This document shows, piece by piece, positions 25,140 through 34,971 of a stretch of 64,000 bases of DNA. Source of the DNA: Lachnospiraceae bacterium (GTDB taxonomy: Bacteria; Bacillota; Clostridia; Lachnospirales; Lachnospiraceae); contig JAFUTQ010000105.1 of NCBI GenBank assembly GCA_017484135.1, forward strand, positions 18,749 to 82,748, written 5' to 3'. Position 1 is the stretch's first letter. Every line of letters starts with the position of its first letter. The notes below the pieces were generated by a model. That model saw nothing but the letters and a program-made list of their open reading frames with translations, was not told the DNA's origin and searched no databases. A program made the position numbers and the translations under genes.

Positions 25140-25502
25140 ATGGCAAAGAATATTTTGATTTGTGATGACGCAGCATTTATGAGAATGATGATCAAGGACA
25201 TTCTTACCAAGAATGGCTACAATGTGGCCGGAGAAGCCGAGAATGGTGCAAAAGCAGTAGAAAAATATAATGAAGTAAAGCCGGATCTGGTACTTATGGA
25301 TATTACCATGCCTGAAATGGATGGAATTCAGGCGTTAAAAACGATCAAGGCGAATGATGCAAATGCCTGTGTCATTATGTGCTCCGCGATGGGTCAGCAG
25401 GCAATGGTAATCGAGGCGATTCAGTCAGGCGCGAAAGACTTCATTGTAAAGCCGTTTCAGGCGGAGCGCGTGCTGGAGGCTGTGAAAAAAGTCGTTGGTT
25501 AA
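25140..25502 (+). CDS. cheY: Chemotaxis response regulator CheY
   Basis: Single-domain receiver of 120 residues that carries the signal from CheA to the motor. The acidic pair D9/D10, phosphorylation site D54 in LVLMDITMPEMDG, the serine in VIMCSAMGQQ and the lysine in FIVKPF are all present. It follows fliY with a GAGGAG binding site; the neighbouring FliM and FliY both carry N-terminal CheY-binding motifs. Confidence 0.97.
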   Translation: MAKNILICDDAAFMRMMIKDILTKNGYNVAGEAENGAKAVEKYNEVKPDLVLMDITMPEMDGIQALKTIKANDANACVIMCSAMGQQAMVIEAIQSGAKDFIVKPFQAERVLEAVKKVVG

Positions 25503-25503
25503 G

Positions 25504-25887
25504 ATGGTTTTACTCAGCAGAGGCAGCGGGATCGGACAACTGATCGTTGTATCCGTCATTTTTCTCGCTGTATTGGCAGCGTGTTATTTTACAACCAGAT
25601 GGATTGCCGGATATCAGAAAAAACACAGCTTTAACCGCAATATACGCATTGTGGAGACGATGAGGCTTGCTCCCAATAAATATCTGCAGATTGTGGAGGT
25701 CGGTCAGACCTATCTTGTAATCGGTATCGGAAAGGATGAGATCACCTTTTTGACAGAGCTGCCAAAAGAGCAGTTAAAGGAAGTACCGCCGGATGTTTTT
25801 TCGGGAAATGCCGGTATGGAGAGCTTCCAGCGTATTTTGGAGCAGTGGAAGGAGCGTATTCCTAAGGGCAGGCATAAAGATGAGTAG
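25504..25887 (+). CDS. fliO: Flagellar biosynthesis protein FliO (FliZ)
   Basis: Small membrane protein that assists assembly of the FliP ring in the export gate. It has one membrane segment (about residues 10-32, [21 protein letters not shown]) and a cytoplasmic domain with [33 protein letters not shown], typical of FliO. An ATG at 25504 and a TTG at 25495 are both possible; neither has a strong binding site, so coupling with cheY is likely. It overlaps fliP by 8 bases. Confidence 0.9.
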   Translation: MVLLSRGSGIGQLIVVSVIFLAVLAACYFTTRWIAGYQKKHSFNRNIRIVETMRLAPNKYLQIVEVGQTYLVIGIGKDEITFLTELPKEQLKEVPPDVFSGNAGMESFQRILEQWKERIPKGRHKDE

Positions 25888-26737
25888 ATTAAAAAAGAGT
25901 TATTGCATTGTTTCTGTCGTATTTGCGGTAATCGTGCTGACACTGACATTCTCACATCTGTATTCACAGCGGGTCTATGCTTCAGCAATGAACGCACAGG
26001 ATTCCAACGGAGTGGATATTATTGCTCCGAGCGTAGATAAGACAACAGATCAAAACAACGGAATTTCGATTACGGTAAACAATGACGAGGGCAATCTGTC
26101 GGGGACACTGCGGATTTTGCTGGTTTTAACGGTAATTGCACTGGCACCTTCGATTCTGATCATGCTGACGTCATTTACGCGCATCGTGATTGTACTGCAT
26201 TTTGTCCGGGCGGCCATCGGTACCCAGACGGTTCCGCCCAATCAGGTAATTGTCGGTTTGGCATTGTTTCTGACGCTGTTCATTATGAACCCTGTTTTTT
26301 CCCAGATTAACGAAGAGGCGATTAAACCTCTGGATGCGGGAGAGATCACACAGGAGGAGGCTTTTGAAGCTGGCATGGATCCGATTCGGGAATTTATGTT
26401 CGGTCAGGCCAAGCGGAAGGATATTGATCTGTTGTGTGACATTGCAGGAATTACCTATGACGGAAATGCGGATATTGAGGAGATCAAGGCGGATATCCCC
26501 ACTACGGTTTTGATTCCGGCATTTATACTCAGCGAGCTGAGAATGGCCTTTATTATCGGATTTGTCATTTATATTCCGTTTATTGTAATTGACATGGTGG
26601 TTTCTTCGATCCTGATGTCTATGGGAATGATGATGCTGCCGCCTACAACGATATCATTGCCGTTCAAGATTTTGCTGTTTATTCTTGCGGATGGCTGGGA
26701 TTTAGTGGTCGGCAACCTGATAAAAACATTTTACTGA
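25880..26737 (+). CDS. fliP: Flagellar export gate protein FliP
   Basis: Core of the type III export gate. It has a cleavable-type signal sequence at residues 7-35 ([17 protein letters not shown] then YSQRVYASA) and membrane segments including [74 protein letters not shown] and [12 protein letters not shown]. The ATG at 25880 starts the signal peptide; the upstream ATG at 25793 would add unrelated residues. Product about 285 residues. Confidence 0.96.
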   Translation: MSRLKKSYCIVSVVFAVIVLTLTFSHLYSQRVYASAMNAQDSNGVDIIAPSVDKTTDQNNGISITVNNDEGNLSGTLRILLVLTVIALAPSILIMLTSFTRIVIVLHFVRAAIGTQTVPPNQVIVGLALFLTLFIMNPVFSQINEEAIKPLDAGEITQEEAFEAGMDPIREFMFGQAKRKDIDLLCDIAGITYDGNADIEEIKADIPTTVLIPAFILSELRMAFIIGFVIYIPFIVIDMVVSSILMSMGMMMLPPTTISLPFKILLFILADGWDLVVGNLIKTFY

Positions 26738-26753
26738 TCGTGAGGTGTAAGAG

Positions 26754-27023
26754 ATGATTACAGAAGGACAGGTTCTTGACATCGCAAGAGATGCGATCTA
26801 TGTCATCATTACCACGTCAGCACCACTTTTGATTGTGTCGCTGGTGGTAGGATTGATTATCAGTATTTTTCAGACAGTAACCTCAATTCAGGAGCAGACA
26901 CTTACCTTTGTGCCGAAGATTCTGGCCGTCTTTGCGGGTATGATGCTGTTTGGTGCGTGGATGCTCAATAATATGTCATCCTTCATGATTGATTTATGGT
27001 CGGATTTCAGCGTTTATGTGTGA
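26754..27023 (+). CDS. fliQ: Flagellar export gate protein FliQ
   Basis: Two-helix membrane component of the export gate, 89 residues. It reads MITEGQVLDIARDAIYVIITTSAP and LLIVSLVVGLIISIFQTVTSIQEQTLTFVPK in two stretches, both highly characteristic. It lies between fliP and fliR with GTGAGGTGTAAG ahead of the ATG. Confidence 0.97.
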   Translation: MITEGQVLDIARDAIYVIITTSAPLLIVSLVVGLIISIFQTVTSIQEQTLTFVPKILAVFAGMMLFGAWMLNNMSSFMIDLWSDFSVYV

Positions 27024-27055
27024 TGCAAAAGATCATGACACCGGGTTAGGGCAGG

Positions 27056-27841
27056 ATGATTGATTACAGTTTTTCACTGATTACATTTGAATATTTTTTG
27101 TTGGTTATGGTTCGAATTACATCCTTTGTGTATACGGCGCCGTTTTTCAGCTTGCCGAATACACCGGGCAGGGTAAAGATTGGCTTTTCGGTAATGGTGT
27201 CCATCTTAGTGTTTGGATTGATTCCGGAGCCGTCGGTTTCCTATGTCGGGGTAATTGGATTTGCCACCATTGCATTAAAAGAGGGAATTACAGGATTGCT
27301 CATTGGTTTTGCGGCAAACATATGTAATTCCATTGTTTTGTTAGCGGGGAATATCATCGATATGAATATGGGATTGTCCATGGCAACGGAATATGATCCT
27401 GTTACAAGAACCAATGCCCCCATTACCGGAAACCTGTATAACTACCTTGTGCTGATGATGCTGATTGTAAGCGGGATGCATCGGTATGTTCTGACGGCGG
27501 TTGTACAGTCCTTTGAGTTGATTCCGGTCAATGAGCAGGTGTTCCAATGGGATCGGTTGCTGCAGGCCATGCTTGATTATATGAGTCAGTCTATGATTCT
27601 CGGATTTCGGATTGCATTGCCTGTGTTTGCCTGCATTATGATCTTAAACTGTGTGTTGGGAGTCATGGCAAAGGTTTCTCCGCAGATGAATATGTTTTCG
27701 GTGGGAATGCAGTTAAAGGTGCTGGTCGGAATGATAATTTTACTTTTTACCATGCAGCTGCTGCCGAATGTTACCGAGTTTGTATACTCGGAAATGAAGC
27801 GTATGATTGTTTCCGTGATAGAAGGGATGCGGGGAATGTGA
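27056..27841 (+). CDS. fliR: Flagellar export gate protein FliR
   Basis: Multi-pass membrane component of the export gate, 261 residues with about six hydrophobic segments. FliR hallmarks include the N-terminal MVRITSFVYTAPFFSLPNTPGRVKIGFS and the internal EGITGLLIGFAANICNSIVLLAGNIIDMNMGLSMATEYDP (two pieces). Its TGA overlaps the GTG start of flhB. Confidence 0.96.
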   Translation: MIDYSFSLITFEYFLLVMVRITSFVYTAPFFSLPNTPGRVKIGFSVMVSILVFGLIPEPSVSYVGVIGFATIALKEGITGLLIGFAANICNSIVLLAGNIIDMNMGLSMATEYDPVTRTNAPITGNLYNYLVLMMLIVSGMHRYVLTAVVQSFELIPVNEQVFQWDRLLQAMLDYMSQSMILGFRIALPVFACIMILNCVLGVMAKVSPQMNMFSVGMQLKVLVGMIILLFTMQLLPNVTEFVYSEMKRMIVSVIEGMRGM

Positions 27842-28971
27842 AAGAGAAACAGTACAATGTGATGATTCAATATAATTTACAATGGTTTGCACAGGATGGA
27901 CCGGGCGGCGAGAAGACAGAACCGGCGACGGAAAAAAAGCTAAGGGAAGCGCGGGAAGAAGGAAAAGTTGCAAAAAGCAAGGAGCTTACCCTTGCAGTTG
28001 AATTGATCGTTCTTTTTTTGTCGCTCAAAATTTTCATCAGCTATGTATCCAGCCATTTGCTTGCAGGGATCGGAACTTTTTATACAAAAATACCGGACAT
28101 GGTTTTTGAGAGCAGTAACGGCATTACGGTCAATGCCATGAAAAATCTTTTAAATCAGGCAATCATAGATATTATTCTTATCATTCTGCCGTTCCTTTTG
28201 ATTGGTTTTGCAGTTTCTTTTCTGGTAAATGTTTTACAGGTGGGCTGGAAGGTCACAGCCAAGCCCATGAAACCGAATCCGAGTAAATTCAATCCAATCA
28301 ACGGATTCAAACGGATGTTTTCCAAGGACTCCCTGTTTGAACTGGTAAAGTCGATTATTAAGATCGCCTTGATTGCGTATGTGGCATACAGCTCGGTAAA
28401 GAATCATCAGAATGAACTCTTGTACATTTATGATATTGAGCTGCTGCAGGCAATTATGCTGTTGGGAAACGTCATATTGGATACGGGGGTTCGTATCGGC
28501 TTTGTTTATCTGATTGTCGGAATTGCGGATTTCATTTATCAGAAGCATAAGTTCAACGAAGACATGAAGATGACGAAGCAGGAGGTAAAGGATGAATTTA
28601 AAAATACCGAGGGAGATCCGCAGATCAAGGGAAGACAGCGTCAGAGGATGAGAGAAGCCTCACAGCGAAGAATGATGCAGGATGTTCCCAAGGCGGATGT
28701 CGTTATTACAAACCCGACACATTATGCTGTTGCAATTCAATATGACACAGCCATAGCCAAGGCACCGATTGTTCTGGCAAAGGGAGAAGATTATCTGGCT
28801 ATGAAGATTCGGGAGGTGGCGAAGGAGCATCAGATCGAAATTGTGGAGGACAAGCCATTGGCACGTATGTTGTATGCCAATGTGGATATCGGTGCGGAGA
28901 TTCCGCCGGAATTGTATCAGGCAGTTGCAGAAGTGCTTGCAATGGTATACAATCTAAAGAATAGGGCGTAA
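27838..28971 (+). CDS. flhB: Flagellar export switch protein FlhB
   Basis: Controls export substrate switching. Four membrane segments span about residues 45-225, then the cytoplasmic domain carries the autocleavage motif NPTH (about N292-P293) in VVITNPTHYAVAIQYD, followed by APIVLAKGEDYLAMKIREVA. The N-terminus has the usual EKTEPATEKKLREAREEGKV. A GTG at 27838 overlaps the fliR stop; an ATG at 27862 is an alternative start giving 369 residues. Confidence 0.97.
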   Translation: MKEKQYNVMIQYNLQWFAQDGPGGEKTEPATEKKLREAREEGKVAKSKELTLAVELIVLFLSLKIFISYVSSHLLAGIGTFYTKIPDMVFESSNGITVNAMKNLLNQAIIDIILIILPFLLIGFAVSFLVNVLQVGWKVTAKPMKPNPSKFNPINGFKRMFSKDSLFELVKSIIKIALIAYVAYSSVKNHQNELLYIYDIELLQAIMLLGNVILDTGVRIGFVYLIVGIADFIYQKHKFNEDMKMTKQEVKDEFKNTEGDPQIKGRQRQRMREASQRRMMQDVPKADVVITNPTHYAVAIQYDTAIAKAPIVLAKGEDYLAMKIREVAKEHQIEIVEDKPLARMLYANVDIGAEIPPELYQAVAEVLAMVYNLKNRA

Positions 28972-28995
28972 ATACGTTAGAAAGGAGGGAATCGT

Positions 28996-31029
28996 ATGAA
29001 AAAAGCAGATATAGGTGTTGCGATCTATCTGATGGCAGCAGTTATCTTTTTTATCATACCGATTCCCTCATGGGTACTGGATGCCATGTTGGCCATCAAT
29101 ATTTCCGTGGCCATGATCATCTTGTTTAACGCTTTGTTTGTGAAGGAAGTACTGGACATGTCTTTCTTCCCGACCTTATTGCTGTTTACCACAATTTTTC
29201 GAATTTCGCTGAATGTTTCTTCGACCCGTCTGATTCTGACGACCGGAGACCCGGGAAATGTGGTTCGTACCTTTGGACAGTTTGTGGGTGGCGGAGATCT
29301 GATCATCGGAATGATTGTGTTCATTGTCCTGATTCTGATTCAGTTTATCGTAATCAATAAGGGTTCGGAGCGTGTAGCTGAGGTAACCGCCCGTTTTACA
29401 CTGGATGCCATGCCCGGAAAACAGATGGCGATTGACGCGGATCTGAATACGGGAGCCATTACGGAAAAGGAGGCGAGGGAACGCAGAAACAAAATTCAGC
29501 AGGAATCCTCCTTCTTTGGCTCCATGGACGGTGCGACGAAGTATGTAAAGGGAGATGCGACAGCGGGGCTGATCATCACATTTATCAATCTGATCGGCGG
29601 CACTGTTATGGGCTATATGCGTACCGGGGGCGCGTTGATGGATATCATCCAGCAGTTCGGCGTTCTTACCATCGGTGACGGACTGGTCAGCCAGATCCCG
29701 TCCCTGCTGATTTCCCTGGCAACGGGTATCCTTGTGACCAAGGGCTCCAGTGAGGCGGACTTTGGAGGTGTACTGATCTCACAGCTTTTTGGTATTCCGA
29801 AGGTTATGTATATGGTGGGAGCGGCACTCAGTTTTCTCGGATTGTTCACACCGCTGCAGTGGTATCTGTTTGTCGGGCTGGGTGCGGCCTTTATTGCAAC
29901 CGGCCGGGTCATTCAGCAGAATGTAAAGGTGGATGCCATTGAGGAGGATGCCGCGGAAGAGGAAAATGCGGCGGAGGAGATTCGAAGGCCTGAGAATGTG
30001 GTTTCCCTGCTTCAGGTAGATCCGATCGAATTGGAGTTTGGTTACGGTATTATTCCGCTTGCCGATGTGAACCAGGGTGGAGACCTCTTAGACCGTGTGG
30101 TAATGATCCGGCGTCAGATTGCGCTGGAGCTTGGTACGGTTGTGCCGATCATCCGCCTGCGAGATAATATCCAGCTGAATCCGAATCAGTATATTATTAA
30201 AATAAAGGGCATACAGGTTACGGAGGGCGAGATTCTGTTCGATCATTATATGGCGATGAATCCGGGCTATGTTGAGGAAGAAATCACGGGAATCCCCACG
30301 TTTGAGCCGTCCTTCCATCTGCCTGCCATCTGGATTACAGAAGGGCAGAGAGAGCGTGCCGAGAGTCTGGGCTACACGGTGGTAGATCCGCCGTCTATTA
30401 TTGCAACGCATCTGACAGAGGTGATTCGTGCCCATATCGCAGAACTGTTGAGCAGGCAGGATGTGTCAAACCTGATTGGAAACATCAAAGAGACCAACGC
30501 GGCACTGGTGGACGAGCTCACGCCGAAGCTTTTGGGAATCGGCGAGATTCAGAAGGTGCTCCAGAATCTGCTCCGGGAGGGGATTTCCATCCGGGATCTG
30601 CTTTCTATTTTTGAAACGTTGGCAGATCATGCCTCTACGACCAGAGATACGGACGTGCTGACCGAGTATGTGCGTCAGAATTTAAAACGTGCGATTTCAA
30701 ACAAATATTTTCCGACCAATGAGACAACCAGTGTTGTGACACTGGATCCGCAGGTGGAGCAGGAGATTATGGCTTCGGTCAAACAGACCGAGCAGGGTGC
30801 ATATCTGACGCTGGATCCGGAAAAAACACGCGCCATTATGGATTCGGTGGAGACAGAGGTATCGAAACTGGAAAATGTAGGCAAGAATCCGATAGTGATT
30901 ACCTCACCCATTGTGCGAATGTATTTTAAAAAACTAACAGAGGATTATTTTAAGGATCTCATTGTGGTATCCTATAATGAGATTGAGTCAAATGTAGAAT
31001 TACAGTCAGTAGGGATGGTGACAGCGTAA
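28996..31029 (+). CDS. flhA: Flagellar export gate protein FlhA
   Basis: Ring-forming export gate component, 677 residues. The N-terminal half has about eight membrane segments and the FHIPEP-family stretch MSFFPTLLLFTTIFRISLNVSSTRLIL, then FTLDAMPGKQMAIDADLNTGAI in the conserved cytoplasmic loop. The C-terminal nonameric domain begins near residue 330. AAAGGAGGG lies before the ATG. Its stop TAA abuts the flhF ATG. Confidence 0.98.
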   Translation: MKKADIGVAIYLMAAVIFFIIPIPSWVLDAMLAINISVAMIILFNALFVKEVLDMSFFPTLLLFTTIFRISLNVSSTRLILTTGDPGNVVRTFGQFVGGGDLIIGMIVFIVLILIQFIVINKGSERVAEVTARFTLDAMPGKQMAIDADLNTGAITEKEARERRNKIQQESSFFGSMDGATKYVKGDATAGLIITFINLIGGTVMGYMRTGGALMDIIQQFGVLTIGDGLVSQIPSLLISLATGILVTKGSSEADFGGVLISQLFGIPKVMYMVGAALSFLGLFTPLQWYLFVGLGAAFIATGRVIQQNVKVDAIEEDAAEEENAAEEIRRPENVVSLLQVDPIELEFGYGIIPLADVNQGGDLLDRVVMIRRQIALELGTVVPIIRLRDNIQLNPNQYIIKIKGIQVTEGEILFDHYMAMNPGYVEEEITGIPTFEPSFHLPAIWITEGQRERAESLGYTVVDPPSIIATHLTEVIRAHIAELLSRQDVSNLIGNIKETNAALVDELTPKLLGIGEIQKVLQNLLREGISIRDLLSIFETLADHASTTRDTDVLTEYVRQNLKRAISNKYFPTNETTSVVTLDPQVEQEIMASVKQTEQGAYLTLDPEKTRAIMDSVETEVSKLENVGKNPIVITSPIVRMYFKKLTEDYFKDLIVVSYNEIESNVELQSVGMVTA

Positions 31030-32265
31030 ATGACGATCAATAAATTTCAGGGAAAAACAGAAGCGGAAGCGGTGGAAAAAGCAAAAAAGGAGATGGGTGA
31101 TGCCATCGTAGTCATGAATGTAAAGGAGATCAAACCGAAGGGACTGTTCAGTGTCTTCAAGAGCTCTACCTTCGAGGTGACCGTGGCTTTGGAAGAAAAG
31201 GAGCAGCCTGCAAACCGTTATGCCGCTGCGCAGACACCGCGCAGGGGACATGAGAGCATCAATTATGCCGCAGACGAAAAAATTGAGATTCCCCGGGAAC
31301 CTGCGGAGGCATATCAGCGAAAAAGAGAGCCGGAGCCAAAGAATGAGAATCATGGATTGGAACAGAAGATTGAAAATCTGCAAAATCTGATCCAGCAGAA
31401 TCTTGCACCGGAGACACCGGAGGAAAAAATTCCCGTCAGAACGGAGGAACGCCCGAAAAATGCGCAGTCTGAAATGTTTCGCTGCATGAAGCTGATCTAT
31501 GAGGCCCTATTGGAAAACGATGTGAATGAGCGTTATGTGAACCGGATTATGGATGATGTGGAACGATCATTGCGGAGTACCGCCGGTATGGACATTGTTT
31601 TGTCCAACGTCTATCAGAAGATGATTTTAAAATTCGGACAGCCGGGAAAGATCGAGCTGGTAAGCGGACAGCCCAAGGTGGTGTTTTTTATCGGTCCCAC
31701 CGGTGTCGGAAAGACTACAACGATCGCAAAAATCGCGTCCAGATACAAGGTGGATATGGGAAAAAAGGTGGCATTTCTCACGGTAGATACCTATCGGATT
31801 GCAGCTGCGGAGCAGCTGAAAACCTATGCCAATATCCTGGACGCCCCCCTTACCATTGTATATTCGCCTGAGGAGATCAATGGAGCAATTGAACAGGTAA
31901 AGGATTATGATCTCATCCTGGTAGATACGGCAGGCTTTTCCCATAAAAATGAAGAGCAGCGCAAGCTGATTAAGGAGCTTTTAGATCATGTGGATCCGGC
32001 ATATGAAAAGGAAATTTTTCTTGTGCTGAGTGCTACCACCAAGTATAAGGATTTGACGCAGATTGCCGATATCTATCATAAAATTGCGGATTACAAGTTA
32101 CTATTTACAAAACTGGATGAAACAACTACGTATGGAAACCTCTTGAATATTCGTATGTACTCCGGGGCGGAGATGTCCTATGTTACCACAGGACAAAATG
32201 TGCCGGATGATATTGAGGTGTTCAACACACAAAAAATTGTGAAACAGTTGTTAGGAGGCAGATAG
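31030..32265 (+). CDS. flhF: Flagellar biosynthesis GTPase FlhF
   Basis: SRP-type GTPase that sets flagellar number and place. After a Glu/Pro-rich basic N-terminal region (about residues 1-130) comes an N domain and the G domain with GPTGVGKT at about residues 222-229, VDTYRIAAAEQLKTYA, LVDTAG and FTKLDETTTYGN. Length 411 is typical. It begins directly at the flhA stop and is followed by flhG after one base. Confidence 0.97.
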   Translation: MTINKFQGKTEAEAVEKAKKEMGDAIVVMNVKEIKPKGLFSVFKSSTFEVTVALEEKEQPANRYAAAQTPRRGHESINYAADEKIEIPREPAEAYQRKREPEPKNENHGLEQKIENLQNLIQQNLAPETPEEKIPVRTEERPKNAQSEMFRCMKLIYEALLENDVNERYVNRIMDDVERSLRSTAGMDIVLSNVYQKMILKFGQPGKIELVSGQPKVVFFIGPTGVGKTTTIAKIASRYKVDMGKKVAFLTVDTYRIAAAEQLKTYANILDAPLTIVYSPEEINGAIEQVKDYDLILVDTAGFSHKNEEQRKLIKELLDHVDPAYEKEIFLVLSATTKYKDLTQIADIYHKIADYKLLFTKLDETTTYGNLLNIRMYSGAEMSYVTTGQNVPDDIEVFNTQKIVKQLLGGR

Positions 32266-32266
32266 T

Positions 32267-33142
32267 ATGGATCAGGCAGAACAACTGCGAAACGTAATAA
32301 AATTAAAAAATCAGGTACCCTCCGGAAAAGCCAGACTGATTGCGATTACCAGTGGAAAAGGCGGTGTCGGGAAATCGAATGTGGCAGTCAATCTCGCCAT
32401 TCAGCTGCAGAAGCTGGGGAAAAAGGTTGTGGTCTTTGATGCGGATCTGGGGCTTGCAAACGTAGAAGTGATGTTTGGGGCGATCCCGAAATATAATTTA
32501 GGTGATATGATTTATCGTGGGATTGATCTTGCACAGATTATCACGCCGGGACCGCTTGGAATCGGATTTATTTCCGGTGGCTCCGGCATTATGGAAATGA
32601 ACAATCTGTCAAAGGATAAAATCAATTATCTGGTGCGCAATCTGTCACAGCTGGACAGCATAGCAGATATTGTAATTGTAGATACCGGGGCCGGAATTGC
32701 TGATTCTGTGATGGAGTTTGTTCTGGCAGCACCGGAAATTCTACTGGTTACTACACCCGAGCCCAGTTCCCTGACGGATTCCTATTCCTTGCTGAAGGCC
32801 TTACATAGAAGACCGAATTTTCGGTGGAGCAGCACACAGATCAATGTGATTGTGAACAAAGTGACATCTACGCAGGAGGGACAGGCGATTTATGATAAGC
32901 TGGATGCAGTGGTAAGGCAGTTTCTGCAGGGCAAGCTCAATTATCTGGGGATGATTCCTCAGGATACTGCATTGGAAAAAGCGGTCAGACAGCAGAAAAC
33001 GGTATCCATCTATGCACCGGGCTCCAAAGCAACCAAGGCCTTTGAAATTCTGGCCTCCAATCTGATGAATGGGGGGCATGAGGTTCCGTTGATGCGACGT
33101 GGAATCTCGCAGTTATTTGCGGGATTGATCAATAACAGATAG
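32267..33142 (+). CDS. flhG: MinD-like ATPase FlhG (YlxH)
   Basis: ParA/MinD-family ATPase that works with FlhF to control flagellar number. The N-terminal helix before the ATPase (EQLRNVIKLKN) resembles the FlhF-activating DQAxxLR motif (here MDQAEQLR). The deviant Walker A GKGGVGKS is at about residues 30-37, followed by VVFDADLGLANVEVMFG and IVDTGAGI. Length 291. AGGAGG precedes the ATG. Confidence 0.96.
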   Translation: MDQAEQLRNVIKLKNQVPSGKARLIAITSGKGGVGKSNVAVNLAIQLQKLGKKVVVFDADLGLANVEVMFGAIPKYNLGDMIYRGIDLAQIITPGPLGIGFISGGSGIMEMNNLSKDKINYLVRNLSQLDSIADIVIVDTGAGIADSVMEFVLAAPEILLVTTPEPSSLTDSYSLLKALHRRPNFRWSSTQINVIVNKVTSTQEGQAIYDKLDAVVRQFLQGKLNYLGMIPQDTALEKAVRQQKTVSIYAPGSKATKAFEILASNLMNGGHEVPLMRRGISQLFAGLINNR

Positions 33143-33151
33143 GGGATGCAT

Positions 33152-33892
33152 ATGATTTCTAACATTTTACAGGAAAGAATGAAAGTGGATATCCGAATGG
33201 TGGGACAGGTAGAGCGTGCGGGCCGCGGCGGAGAAGAAATACATGTTTATAAGAGCCAGATTTTCGAAGTGCTGGATCACGGAGAACTGGAGATTACCAT
33301 GCCGATTGAGGGAGGCAAGGTGATTCTGCTTCCGCTGGATTTAAGGTACGAATTTATTTTTTATACCGAGGGAGGGCTTTACAGAAGTGTCGGGCGGATC
33401 CGGGAACGCTACAAGACGGAAAACCGGTATATGTTAAAAATTGTGCTCAAGTCTCCGCTGAGCAAGTTCCAGAGACGGCAGTATTTTCGCATGCAGTGTG
33501 TGCTGGATATGATCTATTACCCGCTGACGAAGGAACAGGCATTTCTTGAACACGGAGAGGATATCATGGAGAGCCTGCGTGATGAGAACTTTGCGGAGAA
33601 AAGACGAGATGGAACCATTGTGGATATCAGCGGCGGTGGGGTGCGCTTTATTTCAAAGGAGCAAAACGAAGAGGGCGGCTATGCGCTTGTCGTTGTTCTG
33701 CTGAGAACCGGGGAACACGAAAAACAGTATCTTCTGCCCGGAAGAATCATACACAGTGTCAGACTGGAAACGCCGGAGCTAAAGTACGAAAACAGGGTTG
33801 AGTTTATTATCAGCGATTCGAAGCTCAGGGAAGAAATCATTCGATATGTGTTTGATGAGGAACGGCGTATACGAAGCTCAAATAAAGGATAG
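33152..33892 (+). CDS. PilZ-domain c-di-GMP receptor (YcgR/FlgZ-like flagellar brake)
   Basis: Has an N-terminal YcgR-like split-barrel domain (about residues 1-95) and a C-terminal PilZ domain. The c-di-GMP-binding motifs are both present: RQYFR (RxxxR) in KFQRRQYFRMQC, and DISGGG (D/N-x-S-x-x-G) in IVDISGGGVRFIS. Bacillus YpfA/DgrA and Escherichia YcgR proteins of this kind act on the motor when c-di-GMP is high. The ATG at 33152 is 6 bases after AGGGG; the ATG at 33146 abuts it. The location between flhG and cheB ties it to motility, and a GGDEF protein is encoded at the end of the window. Confidence 0.9.
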   Translation: MISNILQERMKVDIRMVGQVERAGRGGEEIHVYKSQIFEVLDHGELEITMPIEGGKVILLPLDLRYEFIFYTEGGLYRSVGRIRERYKTENRYMLKIVLKSPLSKFQRRQYFRMQCVLDMIYYPLTKEQAFLEHGEDIMESLRDENFAEKRRDGTIVDISGGGVRFISKEQNEEGGYALVVVLLRTGEHEKQYLLPGRIIHSVRLETPELKYENRVEFIISDSKLREEIIRYVFDEERRIRSSNKG

Positions 33893-33895
33893 AAT

Positions 33896-34969
33896 ATGAA
33901 AAAAAATATTTTGGTAATTGATGACTCTGCACTCATGAGAAGGGTTATCTGTGATATAATACATTCCAGTAGTGATTTTCAAGTGGCTGATATCTGCCGG
34001 GACGGACTGGAGGGATATGAAAAGCTTTGCGCCGGGAAGTATGACGGTGTGCTTTTGGATATCAATATGCCCCGTATGGACGGATTGGAGCTCTTGAAAA
34101 AACTGAAAGAAGAAAATAGAAAAGCAACCGTAATCATTGTCAGTTCGCTGTCCGTGAAAGGGGCAGATGTGACCTTGCGGGCAATTGAACTCGGCGCTGT
34201 GGATTTTGTGACGAAGCCGGAAAATTTCATAGAGGCGAAAGGCGAGAGCTTTAAGGATGCGCTGCTTGGAACACTCGATGCAGTGTGCGGCAAACCGAAA
34301 CGCCATTCCTCGGCGGGCAGGACAAAGCACGGACATCGGGCAGACCGAACCGCAAAACCGACACGCTGTAAGAAAACCGGTACACCAAGGAAAAAGCTGA
34401 TTGCGTTAGCCTGTTCCACCGGTGGACCGAAGGCACTGCAGTCGGTGATTCCTTATATGGATCAGAAAATGGATGCACCGATGATTGTGGTGCAGCATAT
34501 GCCGGAGGGGTTTACCAAATCCATGGCGAATCGTTTGAATGAACTGAGTTCTGTGACGGTAAAGGAAGCCGAGGATGGAGAACTGCTGAAAAAAGGCGTT
34601 GTCTATGTTGCACCGGGAGGTAAACATTTAAAAATCCGACAAGCCGCCACGGGACAGCATCGGGTTGAACTGGGTGATGAACCGCCGGTGGGACGGCTGA
34701 AACCGTGTGCCAATATTACCTATGAGTCACTGCGGCAATGTGCCTATGATGAGGTTACCTGTGTAGTGCTGACCGGAATGGGGGAGGACGGAACCAAAGG
34801 AATTGTGTCGCTTGCCCGCGATGTGCCGGTTTATATTATTGCACAGGACAAGGAATCCTGTGTGGTGTATGGAATGCCCAGGGCGATTGCAGAGACGGGA
34901 CTGACGGATGAGGTAGTGCCGCTTGAACAGGTTGCAAAATCAATTCTAAAGAATGTGGGGGTAAAGTAA
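33896..34969 (+). CDS. cheB: Chemotaxis protein-glutamate methylesterase CheB
   Basis: Removes methyl groups from chemoreceptors; 357 residues. The receiver domain has D9/D10, phosphorylation site D55 in VLLDINMPRMDGL and the lysine in FVTKPENF. A basic linker (about residues 130-160) leads to the methylesterase domain with catalytic serine in LACSTGGPKAL, histidine in VVQHMPEGFT and aspartate in LTGMGEDGTKG. AAAGGATAG lies before the ATG. No cheR is present in the window. Confidence 0.97.
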   Translation: MKKNILVIDDSALMRRVICDIIHSSSDFQVADICRDGLEGYEKLCAGKYDGVLLDINMPRMDGLELLKKLKEENRKATVIIVSSLSVKGADVTLRAIELGAVDFVTKPENFIEAKGESFKDALLGTLDAVCGKPKRHSSAGRTKHGHRADRTAKPTRCKKTGTPRKKLIALACSTGGPKALQSVIPYMDQKMDAPMIVVQHMPEGFTKSMANRLNELSSVTVKEAEDGELLKKGVVYVAPGGKHLKIRQAATGQHRVELGDEPPVGRLKPCANITYESLRQCAYDEVTCVVLTGMGEDGTKGIVSLARDVPVYIIAQDKESCVVYGMPRAIAETGLTDEVVPLEQVAKSILKNVGVK

Positions 34970-34971
34970 CA